From Amycolatopsis sp. WQ 127309 (GTDB taxonomy: Bacteria; Actinomycetota; Actinomycetes; Mycobacteriales; Pseudonocardiaceae), in assembly GCF_023023025.1 (NCBI RefSeq), contig NZ_CP095481.1, forward strand, positions 7,701,001 to 7,765,000: a stretch of DNA of 64,000 nt, read 5' to 3'. Every line of letters starts with the position of its first letter. Positions within the stretch are counted from its first letter, which is position 1. A program made the position numbers and the translations under genes. The notes below the pieces were generated by a model. That model saw only the letters and a list, made by a program, of their open reading frames with translations. It was not told the DNA's origin and ran no database searches. Of the stretch, positions 17,404-25,942 are shown one piece after another.

Positions 17404-18309
17404 ATGGCGAGCGCGACAGACCTGGTGGTCGGAGTCGACGGGTCGGAGCCGGCGTTGACGGCGGTCCGCTGGGCGGCGCGGGCCGCCGCGACGCGCCGCC
17501 GCGGGCTCAGGCTCGTGCACGCCACGGAGGAACTGCCGGTGGCCTACCCGCACGTCGGCGGGACGTTCGACGATCTCTACGAACTGGCCGGCGCGCGGGG
17601 GCAGCGGCTGCTCGACGCGGCCCGGGCCGCCGTGGCCGAGGTCGCGCCGGACCTGACCCCCGAAGTCGTGCTACGCCCGGAACAGCCCGCGGAGGGACTG
17701 ATCGCCGAGTCGGCGTCCGCGGCGATGGTCGTGCTCGGCACGCCGGGCCTCTCGACGGCCGCGCGGGTGCTGCTCGGCTCGGCGTCGCTGGCGCTGGCCG
17801 CGCACGCGGAGTGCCCGGTCGCGCTGATCCGCCCCCACGTCGCCGAAGACGAAGCGCCCACCGAAGGCCCGGTGGTCGTCGGCGTCGACGGCACCCCGGC
17901 GAGCGAGGACGCGATCGCGGTGGCGTTCGACGAAGCGTCCTGGCGCGGCGCACCGCTGGTCGCGGTCCACGCCTGGCACGACACGTTCCTGGCGGGCGTC
18001 TTCGAGGAAGGCCGCCGCACCATGGACGGCACCGCGATCGAGCAGTCCGCGAACGAACTGCTCGACGAGCGCCTGGCGGGCTGGCAGGAGCGATACCCGG
18101 ACGTCCGGGTGGAACGGCTGGTCCAGCGCGGCCGCCCGGCGCAGGCCCTGCTCGACCTGGCCGACCGGGCCCAGCTGCTCGTGGTGGGCAGCCGCGGCCG
18201 CAGCGGCCTGGCCGCGCTGGCCCTGGGCTCGACGAGCCAGGCGATGATGTCGTACGCACTCTGCCCGGTGGTAGTAGCCCGCGGCGGCACCCACCCGGCG
18301 GCGGAGTAG
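17404..18309 (+). CDS. Tandem universal stress protein (two UspA domains)
   Basis: A 301-residue cytoplasmic protein with two UspA domains (about 1-145 and 155-295). Each begins with VVGVDG(S/T). The second keeps the ATP-binding pattern G-x2-G-x9-G-S/T (GSRGRSGLAALALGSTS); the first has a comparable GTPGLSTAARVLLGSAS. Actinobacterial double-Usp proteins bind ATP and act in dormancy, hypoxia or general stress. ATG at 17404 follows GGGGACGCGG. It lies about 100 bp after the RHS toxin on the same strand but shows no sign of being its immunity protein. Confidence 0.93.
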   Translation: MASATDLVVGVDGSEPALTAVRWAARAAATRRRGLRLVHATEELPVAYPHVGGTFDDLYELAGARGQRLLDAARAAVAEVAPDLTPEVVLRPEQPAEGLIAESASAAMVVLGTPGLSTAARVLLGSASLALAAHAECPVALIRPHVAEDEAPTEGPVVVGVDGTPASEDAIAVAFDEASWRGAPLVAVHAWHDTFLAGVFEEGRRTMDGTAIEQSANELLDERLAGWQERYPDVRVERLVQRGRPAQALLDLADRAQLLVVGSRGRSGLAALALGSTSQAMMSYALCPVVVARGGTHPAAE

Positions 18310-18343
18310 CCGACCCGGACCGGCGAAGCAGCGAAAGACCGGC

Positions 18344-19582
18344 CTAGCCGACGAGCCGCGCGAGCGCCTGCAGGAAAGCGTGCTCCGACACGACCGGGAC
18401 GCCACATTCGCGGGCTCGCTTGGCTTTGCCCGACATGGAGTCCGGATCGGCCGCGGCGAGGACGCGCGTCTGCTTGCTGACCGATCCGGTGACGCGGATG
18501 CCGGCCGCGGCGGCTTCGGCCGCGATGTCGGCGCGTTCGCGCCGCATGGCACCGGTGAGGACCACTTTGTCGCCCGGTCGCAGGACGAGTCCGCCGATCT
18601 GGCGTTCCGGTCCCGGTTCCCGGACGGCGTCGCGTTCCTCGTCGAGGATCGTTTCGACGATCGCCGGGTCGAGCGCCAGGAGGATGGCGACGGTGAGCAG
18701 ATCGTTCCGCTCTTCGTCGGTGACCACCTGGTCCGCCCAGGCTTCGCGCGCCAGGTCCCGCAGGTAGCTCAGGTGCAGGGCCACGACTTCGTTCTTGTGC
18801 AGGCCGAGGTCGTGGGCGATCTCGACGAGCGCGTCGCCTTCGGTGGCCGAGATCTGCCGGTCGAGCAAGGCGTCGTCGAGCATCGCGTAGTACGCGTCGA
18901 CGGCCGGTTCGCCGTCCCGCGGCATCCGCTCGACGAGCTTGGCCAGGAAGTGCGGTTCGACGTGCCCGATCGCCGTGCGGTGCGCCGCCGGGGTGTGGCG
19001 TCGCTCGAGGTGCGGCCAGGTCCAGTTCGCGGCGTTCAGCTGGGCATCGGTGACGCGCACGGCGTCCGGCGCGTGCCGCAGGAGGAAGCCGAGCAGCTCG
19101 CCCGCGCCTTGCGCGTCGGCGAGCGCGGTGTGCCACGCACGCTCGGGCAGGCCCGCGGCCGCACAGCAGTCGACCAAGGACCGCCCGGAACCCAGCCGCG
19201 CCCGGCCCGCGGCTCGCATGGTGCACAGCCCGGCGTCGGGTTCGAACGGCGTGTCGATGCCCAGCCGGCTGAACTCGGCACGCAGGTGCATCGCGTCGAA
19301 GGTCCAGTTGTGCGCCACCACCACGCGCCCGCTCAGCCGCTCGACGAGCTCGCTCGCGAGGTGCTCGAACCGGGGTGCCCGGCGGGCGTCGGCCGCCCGG
19401 ATGCCGTGGATGGCCTGGGGGCCCAGGTCGCGCTCGGGGTTGACGAGCGTCACCCACTCGTCGGTGATGGTGCCATGCGGGTCCACGTGGACGATCGCGA
19501 TCTCCGCGATGCGGTGGTGCCAGCCGGTGAGGATCCCGGTGGTCTCGGTGTCGATGACGGCGTAGCCGTGCGCGGCTTTCAC
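18344..19582 (-). CDS. DEDDh 3'-5' exonuclease with C-terminal BRCT domain
   Basis: A 412-residue nuclease. Exo I is VIDTETTGI near residue 10, Exo II is AHNWTFDAMHLRAEF near 90, and Exo III is HTALADAQGAGE near 150, giving the D-E-D-H-D set of DnaQ-like exonucleases. A helical middle region (about 205-300) follows; residues about 330-410 match a BRCT fold (GDKVVLTGAMRRER, then SVSKQTRVLAA). This combination is common in actinobacteria as a DnaQ-like repair or proofreading protein. The GTG at 19582 overlaps the TGA of the upstream gene (GTGA), so the two are co-translated. Confidence 0.9.
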   Translation of the reverse strand: MKAAHGYAVIDTETTGILTGWHHRIAEIAIVHVDPHGTITDEWVTLVNPERDLGPQAIHGIRAADARRAPRFEHLASELVERLSGRVVVAHNWTFDAMHLRAEFSRLGIDTPFEPDAGLCTMRAAGRARLGSGRSLVDCCAAAGLPERAWHTALADAQGAGELLGFLLRHAPDAVRVTDAQLNAANWTWPHLERRHTPAAHRTAIGHVEPHFLAKLVERMPRDGEPAVDAYYAMLDDALLDRQISATEGDALVEIAHDLGLHKNEVVALHLSYLRDLAREAWADQVVTDEERNDLLTVAILLALDPAIVETILDEERDAVREPGPERQIGGLVLRPGDKVVLTGAMRRERADIAAEAAAAGIRVTGSVSKQTRVLAAADPDSMSGKAKRARECGVPVVSEHAFLQALARLVG

Positions 19583-20283
19583 AGCGGCAGCCGGTTGGTG
19601 CTGGCGGATCGCACCGCGGCCAGCCACCGGGGCGGCAGCGGATCGGGATCACCGTGCGCGGCCCGCACGTAGCGGCGCCGGTTCTTCACCTGCTCGGTCT
19701 CCGCCCAGACGGACACCAGCCACCTCAGCGTGCGGGCGATCGACAGGACCTCGGACACCACGGGCGTCCCGGGCGCGGCCGAAATGCGCGCAACCCGCTG
19801 CAGGGAAGCGAAGTCCTGGACTTCGGCGTCGTCGGGAAGGTCGTGTGTCCACTCCAGGGGAGTGATCGTCTTGCTGTCCTGGCGTGCGGCTTCGACGGTC
19901 GCGGCGTACTGCTGCCGCCGCTCGGCCGTCTCGCGGAACGCGTCCACCGGGGAGAACAGGTGCCGCTCCCACCAGCCGTCCTCGATGTCCACCTTCGCCG
20001 TCGCGGTCAGCCGGTCGAGCCATTCCCGCAGGCTCTGCGGGTGCACGGACGCGATCGCCCGGCGCTCGACGAACGTCAGGACACGTCGTGCCGCGTCCTG
20101 GGAGCCGAACACGTCGTCGGCGGGGTAGATCCACGCTCCCGTCGCGTCGCCGGGCGGGCTGACGTGCCAGGTCGCCACCGACTCGATCCCGTCGTCGCCT
20201 TCCCCCACGCACAGCACCGCGCTTCCGGGTGCCCACAACGCCGTCAGTTCTTCGAGCGGTTCCACCGTGACCGGGTCCGTCAC
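19579..20283 (-). CDS. Conserved-looking cytoplasmic protein of unknown function
   Basis: I do not recognise this 234-residue protein. It has no signal peptide or membrane segment. It begins VTDPVTVEPLEELTALWAPG, has a probable beta-rich N-terminal half and a helical C-terminal half with a conserved-looking RTLRWLVSVWAE segment. The GTG at 20283 is chosen because GAAGGAGG lies seven bases upstream. It is the first gene of a two-gene unit with the exonuclease, so a nucleic-acid-related role is a weak inference from context. Confidence 0.72.
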   Translation of the reverse strand: MTDPVTVEPLEELTALWAPGSAVLCVGEGDDGIESVATWHVSPPGDATGAWIYPADDVFGSQDAARRVLTFVERRAIASVHPQSLREWLDRLTATAKVDIEDGWWERHLFSPVDAFRETAERRQQYAATVEAARQDSKTITPLEWTHDLPDDAEVQDFASLQRVARISAAPGTPVVSEVLSIARTLRWLVSVWAETEQVKNRRRYVRAAHGDPDPLPPRWLAAVRSASTNRLPL

Positions 20284-20519
20284 CGAGCGCCTCCTTCGTC
20301 GACCAACATCAAGTCGTCGACGCGCAGCGGTTGTTACAACCATCGATCCGGTGAGGCCGCGTCGCCCGGTTCCGCTGGTTCTTTCCCCAACGGGTCATGC
20401 GGCAGCGCGTTGCCGGCCGCTCTCGGTTGCGCTGGGTGGTGATCACCGTTCTCGGCCGGGGGTGGGTGGGTCCCGATTATCGTGACGCGCCGCACGGTTT
20501 CCCCGACGAAAGGACCTTC

Positions 20520-21065
20520 GTGTCCCAGGATCTCCTCGAGCGCAAGTGGTCGAACTTCTTCCGGCACTTCGACGCCGACGGCAACGGTTTCATCGAGCAC
20601 GAGGACTTCGTGCAGCGGGGTGCGCAGGTGGCCGCCGCGTTCGGGTACGCCAGTGAGACGGCCGCCGCGCAGGCCGTCACCGCGGGCTTCCAGCGGGTCT
20701 GGGAGTCCTTGGTGGGCAACCTCGACGCCGACGGTGACGGCCGGGTGTCGCGCGCTGAGTTCACCGGCGGCATGACGGTGTTCGCCGGCGAAGACCGTTA
20801 CCAGGACCTGTTCCAGCCGGCGATCGACGCGCTGCTGGCGATGGGTGACGCCGACGGCGACGGGCAGCTCAGCCGGTCGGAGTGGGTGCGCCTGCAGGTC
20901 GGCTACGGCACTCCCGAGACCGACGCGGAGTACACGTTCGGCCTGCTCGACACCGACGGCAGCGGCTACCTCTCGCACGACGAGATCTCCGCCGCCACCC
21001 GGCAGTACTTCACCAGCACCGACGCCGACGCGCCGGGCAACAGCCTCTACGGCCCGCTCGCCTGA
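20520..21065 (+). CDS. Four-EF-hand calcium-binding protein (calerythrin-like)
   Basis: A 181-residue soluble protein with four canonical EF-hand loops: DADGNGFIEHED (residues 18-29), DADGDGRVSRAE (69-80), DADGDGQLSRSE (110-121) and DTDGSGYLSHDE (144-155). All four have acidic residues at positions 1, 3, 5 and 12 and glycine at 6, so all should bind calcium. The layout matches calerythrin of Saccharopolyspora and related CabA-type calcium buffers. The GTG at 20520 follows GAAAGGA with good spacing; longer upstream starts lack such a site. It is followed by a hairpin terminator and then by the channel gene on the same strand. Confidence 0.93.
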   Translation: MSQDLLERKWSNFFRHFDADGNGFIEHEDFVQRGAQVAAAFGYASETAAAQAVTAGFQRVWESLVGNLDADGDGRVSRAEFTGGMTVFAGEDRYQDLFQPAIDALLAMGDADGDGQLSRSEWVRLQVGYGTPETDAEYTFGLLDTDGSGYLSHDEISAATRQYFTSTDADAPGNSLYGPLA

Positions 21066-21073
21066 CGACCCGG

Positions 21074-21110
21074 GTGCCGCCGACCGTCCACAATGGTCGG
21101 CCGGCGGCAC
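21074..21110 (+). terminator. Hairpin terminator after the EF-hand gene
   Basis: GTGCCGCCG at 21074-21082 pairs with CGGCGGCAC at 21102-21110, with additional inner GACC/GGTC pairing. There is no U-tract, as usual for actinobacterial hairpins. It separates the EF-hand gene from the channel gene transcriptionally, at least in part. Confidence 0.55.
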
Positions 21111-21213
21111 CGCGGTGGTGACCGCATCGGGGGACAGAGGTTCATCGATCGGGTAAGCGGGCGCTGCCTACTGTGGGGCGCTCAGCGAAAACCGATTTCG
21201 GAGGTCTGTCCCC

Positions 21214-23778
21214 GTGCCGGAGAAACCCGACACCGCGGTCGCGCTCACCCATCGGGCGATCGGGCTCCGGGCATCGGACCCGGCGCGGGCCCGGGAACTG
21301 CTGGGTGTCGCGCTGGCGAAGGACGACGGCTACGAGCCGGCGTGGCGGTGGCTCGCCGAACTGGTGGCGACCGAGGGCGAACGGCGATTCTGCCTCGAAC
21401 GGGCCTACGAGATCAAAGCCGATCCCGAGACCGGCCGGGCGCTCAAGGCCGTGCGCACCACGCCGCCGAGCACGCCCGCCGACGTCGCCGACCTGGTGGA
21501 ACCGGAGCGGCCGCCGGCCAAGGTCCGCGCCGGCCGCGCGAAGGGCGGCTGGAAGAAGATCTGGATCGCCGTCGGCGCGGCCGTGGTCCTGGCTTCGGTG
21601 CTGGGCGTCTGGACGGCGGCGGGAGCCGAGCGGGGCGAACCCGCCTACGTGGCGCTGGTGGCGGGGATGACCGGGGACAACGCGGTGACCTCGGCCCACA
21701 TGGAGCACGCCGTGCGGATGCACCTCGACACCGTGAACGCGGCGGGCGGGATCCACGGGCACCCGGTGGAACTGCTCGTCTACGACGACGCGGACCGGGT
21801 CGACAAGGCGATCGGGATCGCGCAGCAGATCGTCCGGGAGGACAAGGTCCTCTACGTCGTCGGGCACGGGAGCAGCGACACCGCGCTCGCGGCGTCGCCG
21901 ATCTACCGGCGGGCCCGGATCCCGGCCATCACCCCGTCGGCCAGCTCGTCGCGGATCACCGACGGCAGCGAGTGGTACTTCCGCAGCATGTTCGGCAACC
22001 GGACGCAGAGCGACTTCATGTCGGTGTACGCCTCGCACGTCCTGAGCTCGAAGACCGCGGCCGTCGTGTACGACGACGACGAGGACGGCCGGTCGGCGCA
22101 CGACACCTTCCTGGAGTCCTTCGGCGAGTTCGGCCGGGTGACCGCCGAGCTGCCGATCTCCGCCGCGCCCGCGAGCCGCGCCGCGTCGGTCGACGCCGCG
22201 GTCGCCGCGCTCGAGGCGCACGACCCGCGTGAGCCGATCGTCCTGGCCCTGAAGGAGAAGAGCGGTCTCGAGGTGATCGACCGGCTCCGGTCCGCGGGGG
22301 TGACGGCGCCCGTCCTCGGCAGCTCGTCGCTGAGCTCCCGGGCCTTCCACGACGCGTTGACCGGAGCCGAGCGCATGAGCGGGCGGCCGGGGGCGCTCAC
22401 CGGCAACCTGTTCATGGCGACGCCGCTGGCCCAGGATTCGCTGTCCGGCCCCGCACAGGTGTGGGCCGACGCCTTCGAGCAGCGCTACGGCGAACGGCCG
22501 CTGTGGCAGGCCGCGACGGCCCGGCAGGCGCTGAACGTCGGGCTGCACGCGATGGAGGCCGGCGGGCTGGACTTCGACGGGAACCACCGGGCGGCGGACC
22601 GGCAGCGGGTGCGCGACTCCCTGGCGTCGTTGAAGGACCGGAAGAACTCCTTCCCCGCGTTGCTCGGGCCGTTGTACTTCAATGCGAGCGGGTCGGCGCA
22701 GATGGCCGTGTCGGTGGTGACGAGCGACGGCGCCCGGTTCGTCTCGGCGCCCGTCCAGTTCACGATCTACGAACCGCCGTCCGGTGACGCGCTGCAGGCG
22801 GGGCTGGCCGACGGCGAGGTCATCGCGGTCAAGAACCGCTACCTGAGCCGGCGCCAGGTGGTGGCGACCGGCATCAACCTCAACGAGGTCCGCGACCTCG
22901 ACACGACCGACGGCACGTACTTCGTGGACTTCTTCGTCTGGCTCAAGTACACCGGCAACAACGGCGCGGCCGACGTGCAGTTCGTCAACGCCGTCAAACC
23001 CGACCTGAAGCTGGGGGAGCCGCTGCGCGACGTCACCGAGGACGGGCGCACCTACCGGCTCTACCGGGTGGCCGACCGCTTCAAGAGCAGCTTCGAGTTC
23101 CACGACTTCCCGTTCGACCACCAGCGGCTCACCGTGCTGCTGCAGAACCGGACGCAGACCGCGGACCAGGTCTCCTACGTGACGGACAAGGAGATCCTCG
23201 ACCAGGACCCGCGCGCCTACCTGCGCAGCGGCGCCGACGCCGAGGCCACCATCAACCAGGTCCCCAACTGGGTCGCGTCCTCGGTGCACTTCTTCCGCCA
23301 GACGGTCGGCAGCAGTGACGCCCTGGGTGACGGCCAGTCCGCCGGCGCCGCCACCGGGATCTACTACAGCCAGTACGCGGCCGAGATCGAGATCGAGCGG
23401 GACACGCTGCCGTTCCTGATCAAGAACCTGCTCCCGCTGATCCTGCTGATCTGCGTCACGTACCTGTCGTTGTTCTTCAAGGCCGCCGACGGCAGCGCGC
23501 CGGTGTCGATGGGCGTGACCGCGATCCTCAGCACCGCGGTCCTGCTCAACAACGTGACGTCCCAGCTCCCGTCGGTCAGCTACATCGTGGCGCTCGAATG
23601 GGGTTACTACGCGTTCATCCTGCTGGCCGCCGGCTGTGTGCTGATCGCGATGCTGCGCAAGCGCTTCGCCACGCTGAAACGGGACGACGCGGAACAGACC
23701 CTGCGCCGGGCGGCGCGGATCGGCTATCCCGTCTACCTCCTCGGCATCGTGACCGTCTTCATGTTCGCCTTCGGCTGA
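21214..23778 (+). CDS. Type-1 periplasmic-binding domain fused to pentameric ligand-gated ion channel
   Basis: An 854-residue membrane receptor. Residues 1-85 are a helical, TPR-like cytoplasmic start. A membrane helix lies near 113-135. About 140-510 form a branched-chain-amino-acid-type (PBP1) binding domain with AGMTGDNAVTSAHMEHAV and HGSSDTALAASPIY. About 520-725 is a beta-sandwich with FEFHDFPFDHQRLTVLLQNR, matching the FPFD-Q-L strand of GLIC/ELIC Cys-loop-type channels. Four helices follow: M1 near 730, M2 near 763 (MGVTAILSTAVLLNN), M3 near 790 and M4 near 836, ending one residue after the helix, on the outside. No Cys-loop cysteines are present, as in other bacterial homologues. ATG/GTG choice: GTG at 21214 after GGAGG. 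Ligand and ion selectivity are unknown. Confidence 0.88.
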   Translation: MPEKPDTAVALTHRAIGLRASDPARARELLGVALAKDDGYEPAWRWLAELVATEGERRFCLERAYEIKADPETGRALKAVRTTPPSTPADVADLVEPERPPAKVRAGRAKGGWKKIWIAVGAAVVLASVLGVWTAAGAERGEPAYVALVAGMTGDNAVTSAHMEHAVRMHLDTVNAAGGIHGHPVELLVYDDADRVDKAIGIAQQIVREDKVLYVVGHGSSDTALAASPIYRRARIPAITPSASSSRITDGSEWYFRSMFGNRTQSDFMSVYASHVLSSKTAAVVYDDDEDGRSAHDTFLESFGEFGRVTAELPISAAPASRAASVDAAVAALEAHDPREPIVLALKEKSGLEVIDRLRSAGVTAPVLGSSSLSSRAFHDALTGAERMSGRPGALTGNLFMATPLAQDSLSGPAQVWADAFEQRYGERPLWQAATARQALNVGLHAMEAGGLDFDGNHRAADRQRVRDSLASLKDRKNSFPALLGPLYFNASGSAQMAVSVVTSDGARFVSAPVQFTIYEPPSGDALQAGLADGEVIAVKNRYLSRRQVVATGINLNEVRDLDTTDGTYFVDFFVWLKYTGNNGAADVQFVNAVKPDLKLGEPLRDVTEDGRTYRLYRVADRFKSSFEFHDFPFDHQRLTVLLQNRTQTADQVSYVTDKEILDQDPRAYLRSGADAEATINQVPNWVASSVHFFRQTVGSSDALGDGQSAGAATGIYYSQYAAEIEIERDTLPFLIKNLLPLILLICVTYLSLFFKAADGSAPVSMGVTAILSTAVLLNNVTSQLPSVSYIVALEWGYYAFILLAAGCVLIAMLRKRFATLKRDDAEQTLRRAARIGYPVYLLGIVTVFMFAFG

Positions 23779-23787
23779 GGCGGGCCG

Positions 23788-25281
23788 CTACCGGCGGCCG
23801 TCCCAGGCGGCTCGTTCGGCGCCCGCGGCGTCCTGGACGACCTGGCTCTGCTCGTCGTAGACCATGGTCGTCCGCCCGTCGCGGTCGTACCGGGGCCAGC
23901 CGGGATCGCCCGTGGTGGCGAAGCGGACGAAGTCGGCGTGCACGCGCCGCGCCAGCTCCTGCGGGGGACGGCTGCCGAACTGCGCGATCGCGGGCGTTCC
24001 CAGCGCCATGACCGTTTCGAGGTCGTCGCGCACGAACGGCAGGTCGACGGCGTGGAACGCGCCGGAGCCCGGCGGGATTCCTTCGCGCTGCCACCGGAAC
24101 TCGTAGAGCCACGACGGTTCGGGACGCGCTTCGAGCAGGCGGATCGTCGGGATCCGGAACCCCCAGTCCGTCCAGCCGGCCTCGACCAGCGCGGCCAGCC
24201 CGCGGACGTGGCGGGGGCCGTCGCGGTAGGCGCGCACCGTCGGGCCGTCCATCCCCAGCGTGCGGCGCAGGCCCAGGCGGATCAGCGGGGCCACCGGGCC
24301 GGCGACGCTCGCGATGCCCTCGATCAGCGGCGCGGCCTCGTTGCGCACCGTCCCGGCGAGCAGCGGGACGCCCGGCACGGCCCCGGCGGACCGGACCGGG
24401 TTCGCCGGCAGGAACTCCGTGCCGTGCACCCCGCGGAACGGGCTGAGCAGCAGCGCGCGGCGATCACCCTTGACCAGGCCCAGGGCGTACCGCTTCAGCG
24501 CCTTGAACGACGCCGCCGCGGTGCGTTCCAGGCCGACCGCCGACAGGCCCGCCACGGTCGGCGCGACCCCGAGGTCGCGCGCCACCTGCCGGGTCACCCG
24601 CCACGCCTCGTCGACGTCGACGGACGCCATCGAGCACCCGCTCTGGGCGATCGCCCCGGCGAACGCGCCGCGGGAAGCGGGCAGCGCGAGGTGGTTCAGC
24701 ACGCTGACGCCGCCGCCGGACTGGCCGAAGATCGTCACCCGCGCGGGGTCCCCGCCGAACGCGGCGATGTTGCGCTGCACCCAGGCGAGCGCCGCCGACT
24801 GGTCGCGCAGCCCGAGGTTGTCGTGACCCTCGCCGAGGTACAGGAAGCCGTCGATGCCCAGCCGGTAGTTGATGCCGACGTGCACGACGCCGTCGCGCGC
24901 GAAGTTCTTGCCGCTGTAGCCGGGCAGCGAGCCGGCGCCGTAGATGTACCCGCCGCCGTGGATGTGCACCACCACCGGCAGGCCCGCGCGGCCGGGGTCG
25001 GGGGTCCACACCTCGAGGGTCAGGCAGTCCTCGCCGGTCTCGGTCGCCGCGTAGACCGCGCCGAGCGGGTTCTCCTCCGCCACCTGCGGCGCGGCGGGCC
25101 CCGGCGCGGTGGCGTCGCGGACGCCGTCCCAGTCCGCGGCGGGCCGCGGCGGCAGGAACCGGCGCGGCCCGAACGGCGGTGCGGCGTAAGGGATGCCGCG
25201 GAAGTGGTGCAGGCCGTCGATCTCGAGACCCCGGACCACGCCGTTCTCGGTGCGGACCCGCGGGAAGGCGACGCTCGTCAT
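23788..25281 (-). CDS. Type-B carboxylesterase
   Basis: A 497-residue esterase of the carboxylesterase/cholinesterase family. It shows the EDCLTLEVWTP motif near residue 85, the oxyanion HIHGGGYIYGAGS near 106, and the nucleophile elbow FGQSGGGVS near 187, which has GQSGGG in place of the usual GESAG(G/A). The catalytic histidine is likely in GSGAFHAVDLPFV near 410. No signal peptide is visible, so it is probably cytoplasmic. The ATG at 25281 follows GGAGG eight bases upstream. Transcribed in the same direction as, and just after, the TetR gene, with a palindromic operator between them. Confidence 0.92.
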   Translation of the reverse strand: MTSVAFPRVRTENGVVRGLEIDGLHHFRGIPYAAPPFGPRRFLPPRPAADWDGVRDATAPGPAAPQVAEENPLGAVYAATETGEDCLTLEVWTPDPGRAGLPVVVHIHGGGYIYGAGSLPGYSGKNFARDGVVHVGINYRLGIDGFLYLGEGHDNLGLRDQSAALAWVQRNIAAFGGDPARVTIFGQSGGGVSVLNHLALPASRGAFAGAIAQSGCSMASVDVDEAWRVTRQVARDLGVAPTVAGLSAVGLERTAAASFKALKRYALGLVKGDRRALLLSPFRGVHGTEFLPANPVRSAGAVPGVPLLAGTVRNEAAPLIEGIASVAGPVAPLIRLGLRRTLGMDGPTVRAYRDGPRHVRGLAALVEAGWTDWGFRIPTIRLLEARPEPSWLYEFRWQREGIPPGSGAFHAVDLPFVRDDLETVMALGTPAIAQFGSRPPQELARRVHADFVRFATTGDPGWPRYDRDGRTTMVYDEQSQVVQDAAGAERAAWDGRR

Positions 25282-25306
25282 CTCCGCAGCCTCCCGACTC
25301 GAAGGC

Positions 25307-25328
25307 AATTAGTCAAGCTGTACTAATT
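25307..25328. promoter_or_regulatory. Probable TetR operator upstream of the carboxylesterase
   Basis: AATTAGT at 25307-25313 and ACTAATT at 25322-25328 are perfect inverted repeats of 7 bases separated by 8 bases, in an AT-rich island within very GC-rich DNA. On the minus strand the site includes TTGACT, a possible -35 element for the esterase. The second arm touches the stop codon of the TetR gene. Confidence 0.65.
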
Positions 25329-25924
25329 TACCCGTCGAGGATGCGGTGGGCCAGCCGCTTCCACGCCGCGAGGTTCGGGTCGCTCCGGTGGTCGCGCGGC
25401 TCGAACGTGTAGGTCAGGGCGACCCCGCGCATGCTCGCCAGCAGCACGGGCGCGAGGTCGGCGAAGCCGGGGTGCGCGACGCGCTCCGGCCCGAACAGGC
25501 CGGTGATCAGCTCGCGGATGTGCCGGCCCAGCTCGTGCTCCGGGGGCCGCAGCGCCGCCGCGAGGTGCGGGTTGTGCTGCGCCGCGACCCACAGCTGCAG
25601 GGCGGCGGTGAAGAGCGGGCCGTGGAAGGTGAGCCAGATCTGCTCGACGGCGTCGTCGATCGTGCCGGCGACCTCGGGCACGTCGACCTGGCCCGCGCGC
25701 TGGACGGCGAGGTGCTGCACCGCGGCGATCAGCAGGTCGTCGCGCGAGGGGAACTGGTGCAGCAGGCTCCCGCGGGACACCCCGGCGCGTTCCTGGATGC
25801 GCGAGGTCGTCGTCGCGGCGTAGCCGTCCTCGGCGAGACAGGCGACCGCGGCGGCCAGGATGCGTTCACGCGTGTCCCAGGCCCGCTTCTGCACGGGCAG
25901 CGGCGCGGGCTGCGAGGTGGCCAT
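25328..25924 (-). CDS. TetR-family transcriptional regulator
   Basis: A 198-residue regulator with the helix-turn-helix at about 20-65 (ILAAAVACLAEDGYAATTTS, GVSRGSLLHQFPSRDDLL) and a helical C-terminal ligand domain. It sits immediately upstream of the carboxylesterase on the same strand, with the palindromic site in the 46-bp gap, so it most likely represses the esterase in response to an ester or its product. The stop codon TAA is rare for this genome and falls in the AT-rich operator. Confidence 0.93.
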   Translation of the reverse strand: MATSQPAPLPVQKRAWDTRERILAAAVACLAEDGYAATTTSRIQERAGVSRGSLLHQFPSRDDLLIAAVQHLAVQRAGQVDVPEVAGTIDDAVEQIWLTFHGPLFTAALQLWVAAQHNPHLAAALRPPEHELGRHIRELITGLFGPERVAHPGFADLAPVLLASMRGVALTYTFEPRDHRSDPNLAAWKRLAHRILDG

Positions 25925-25942
25925 GGCCCGAGGTTAACGGGC

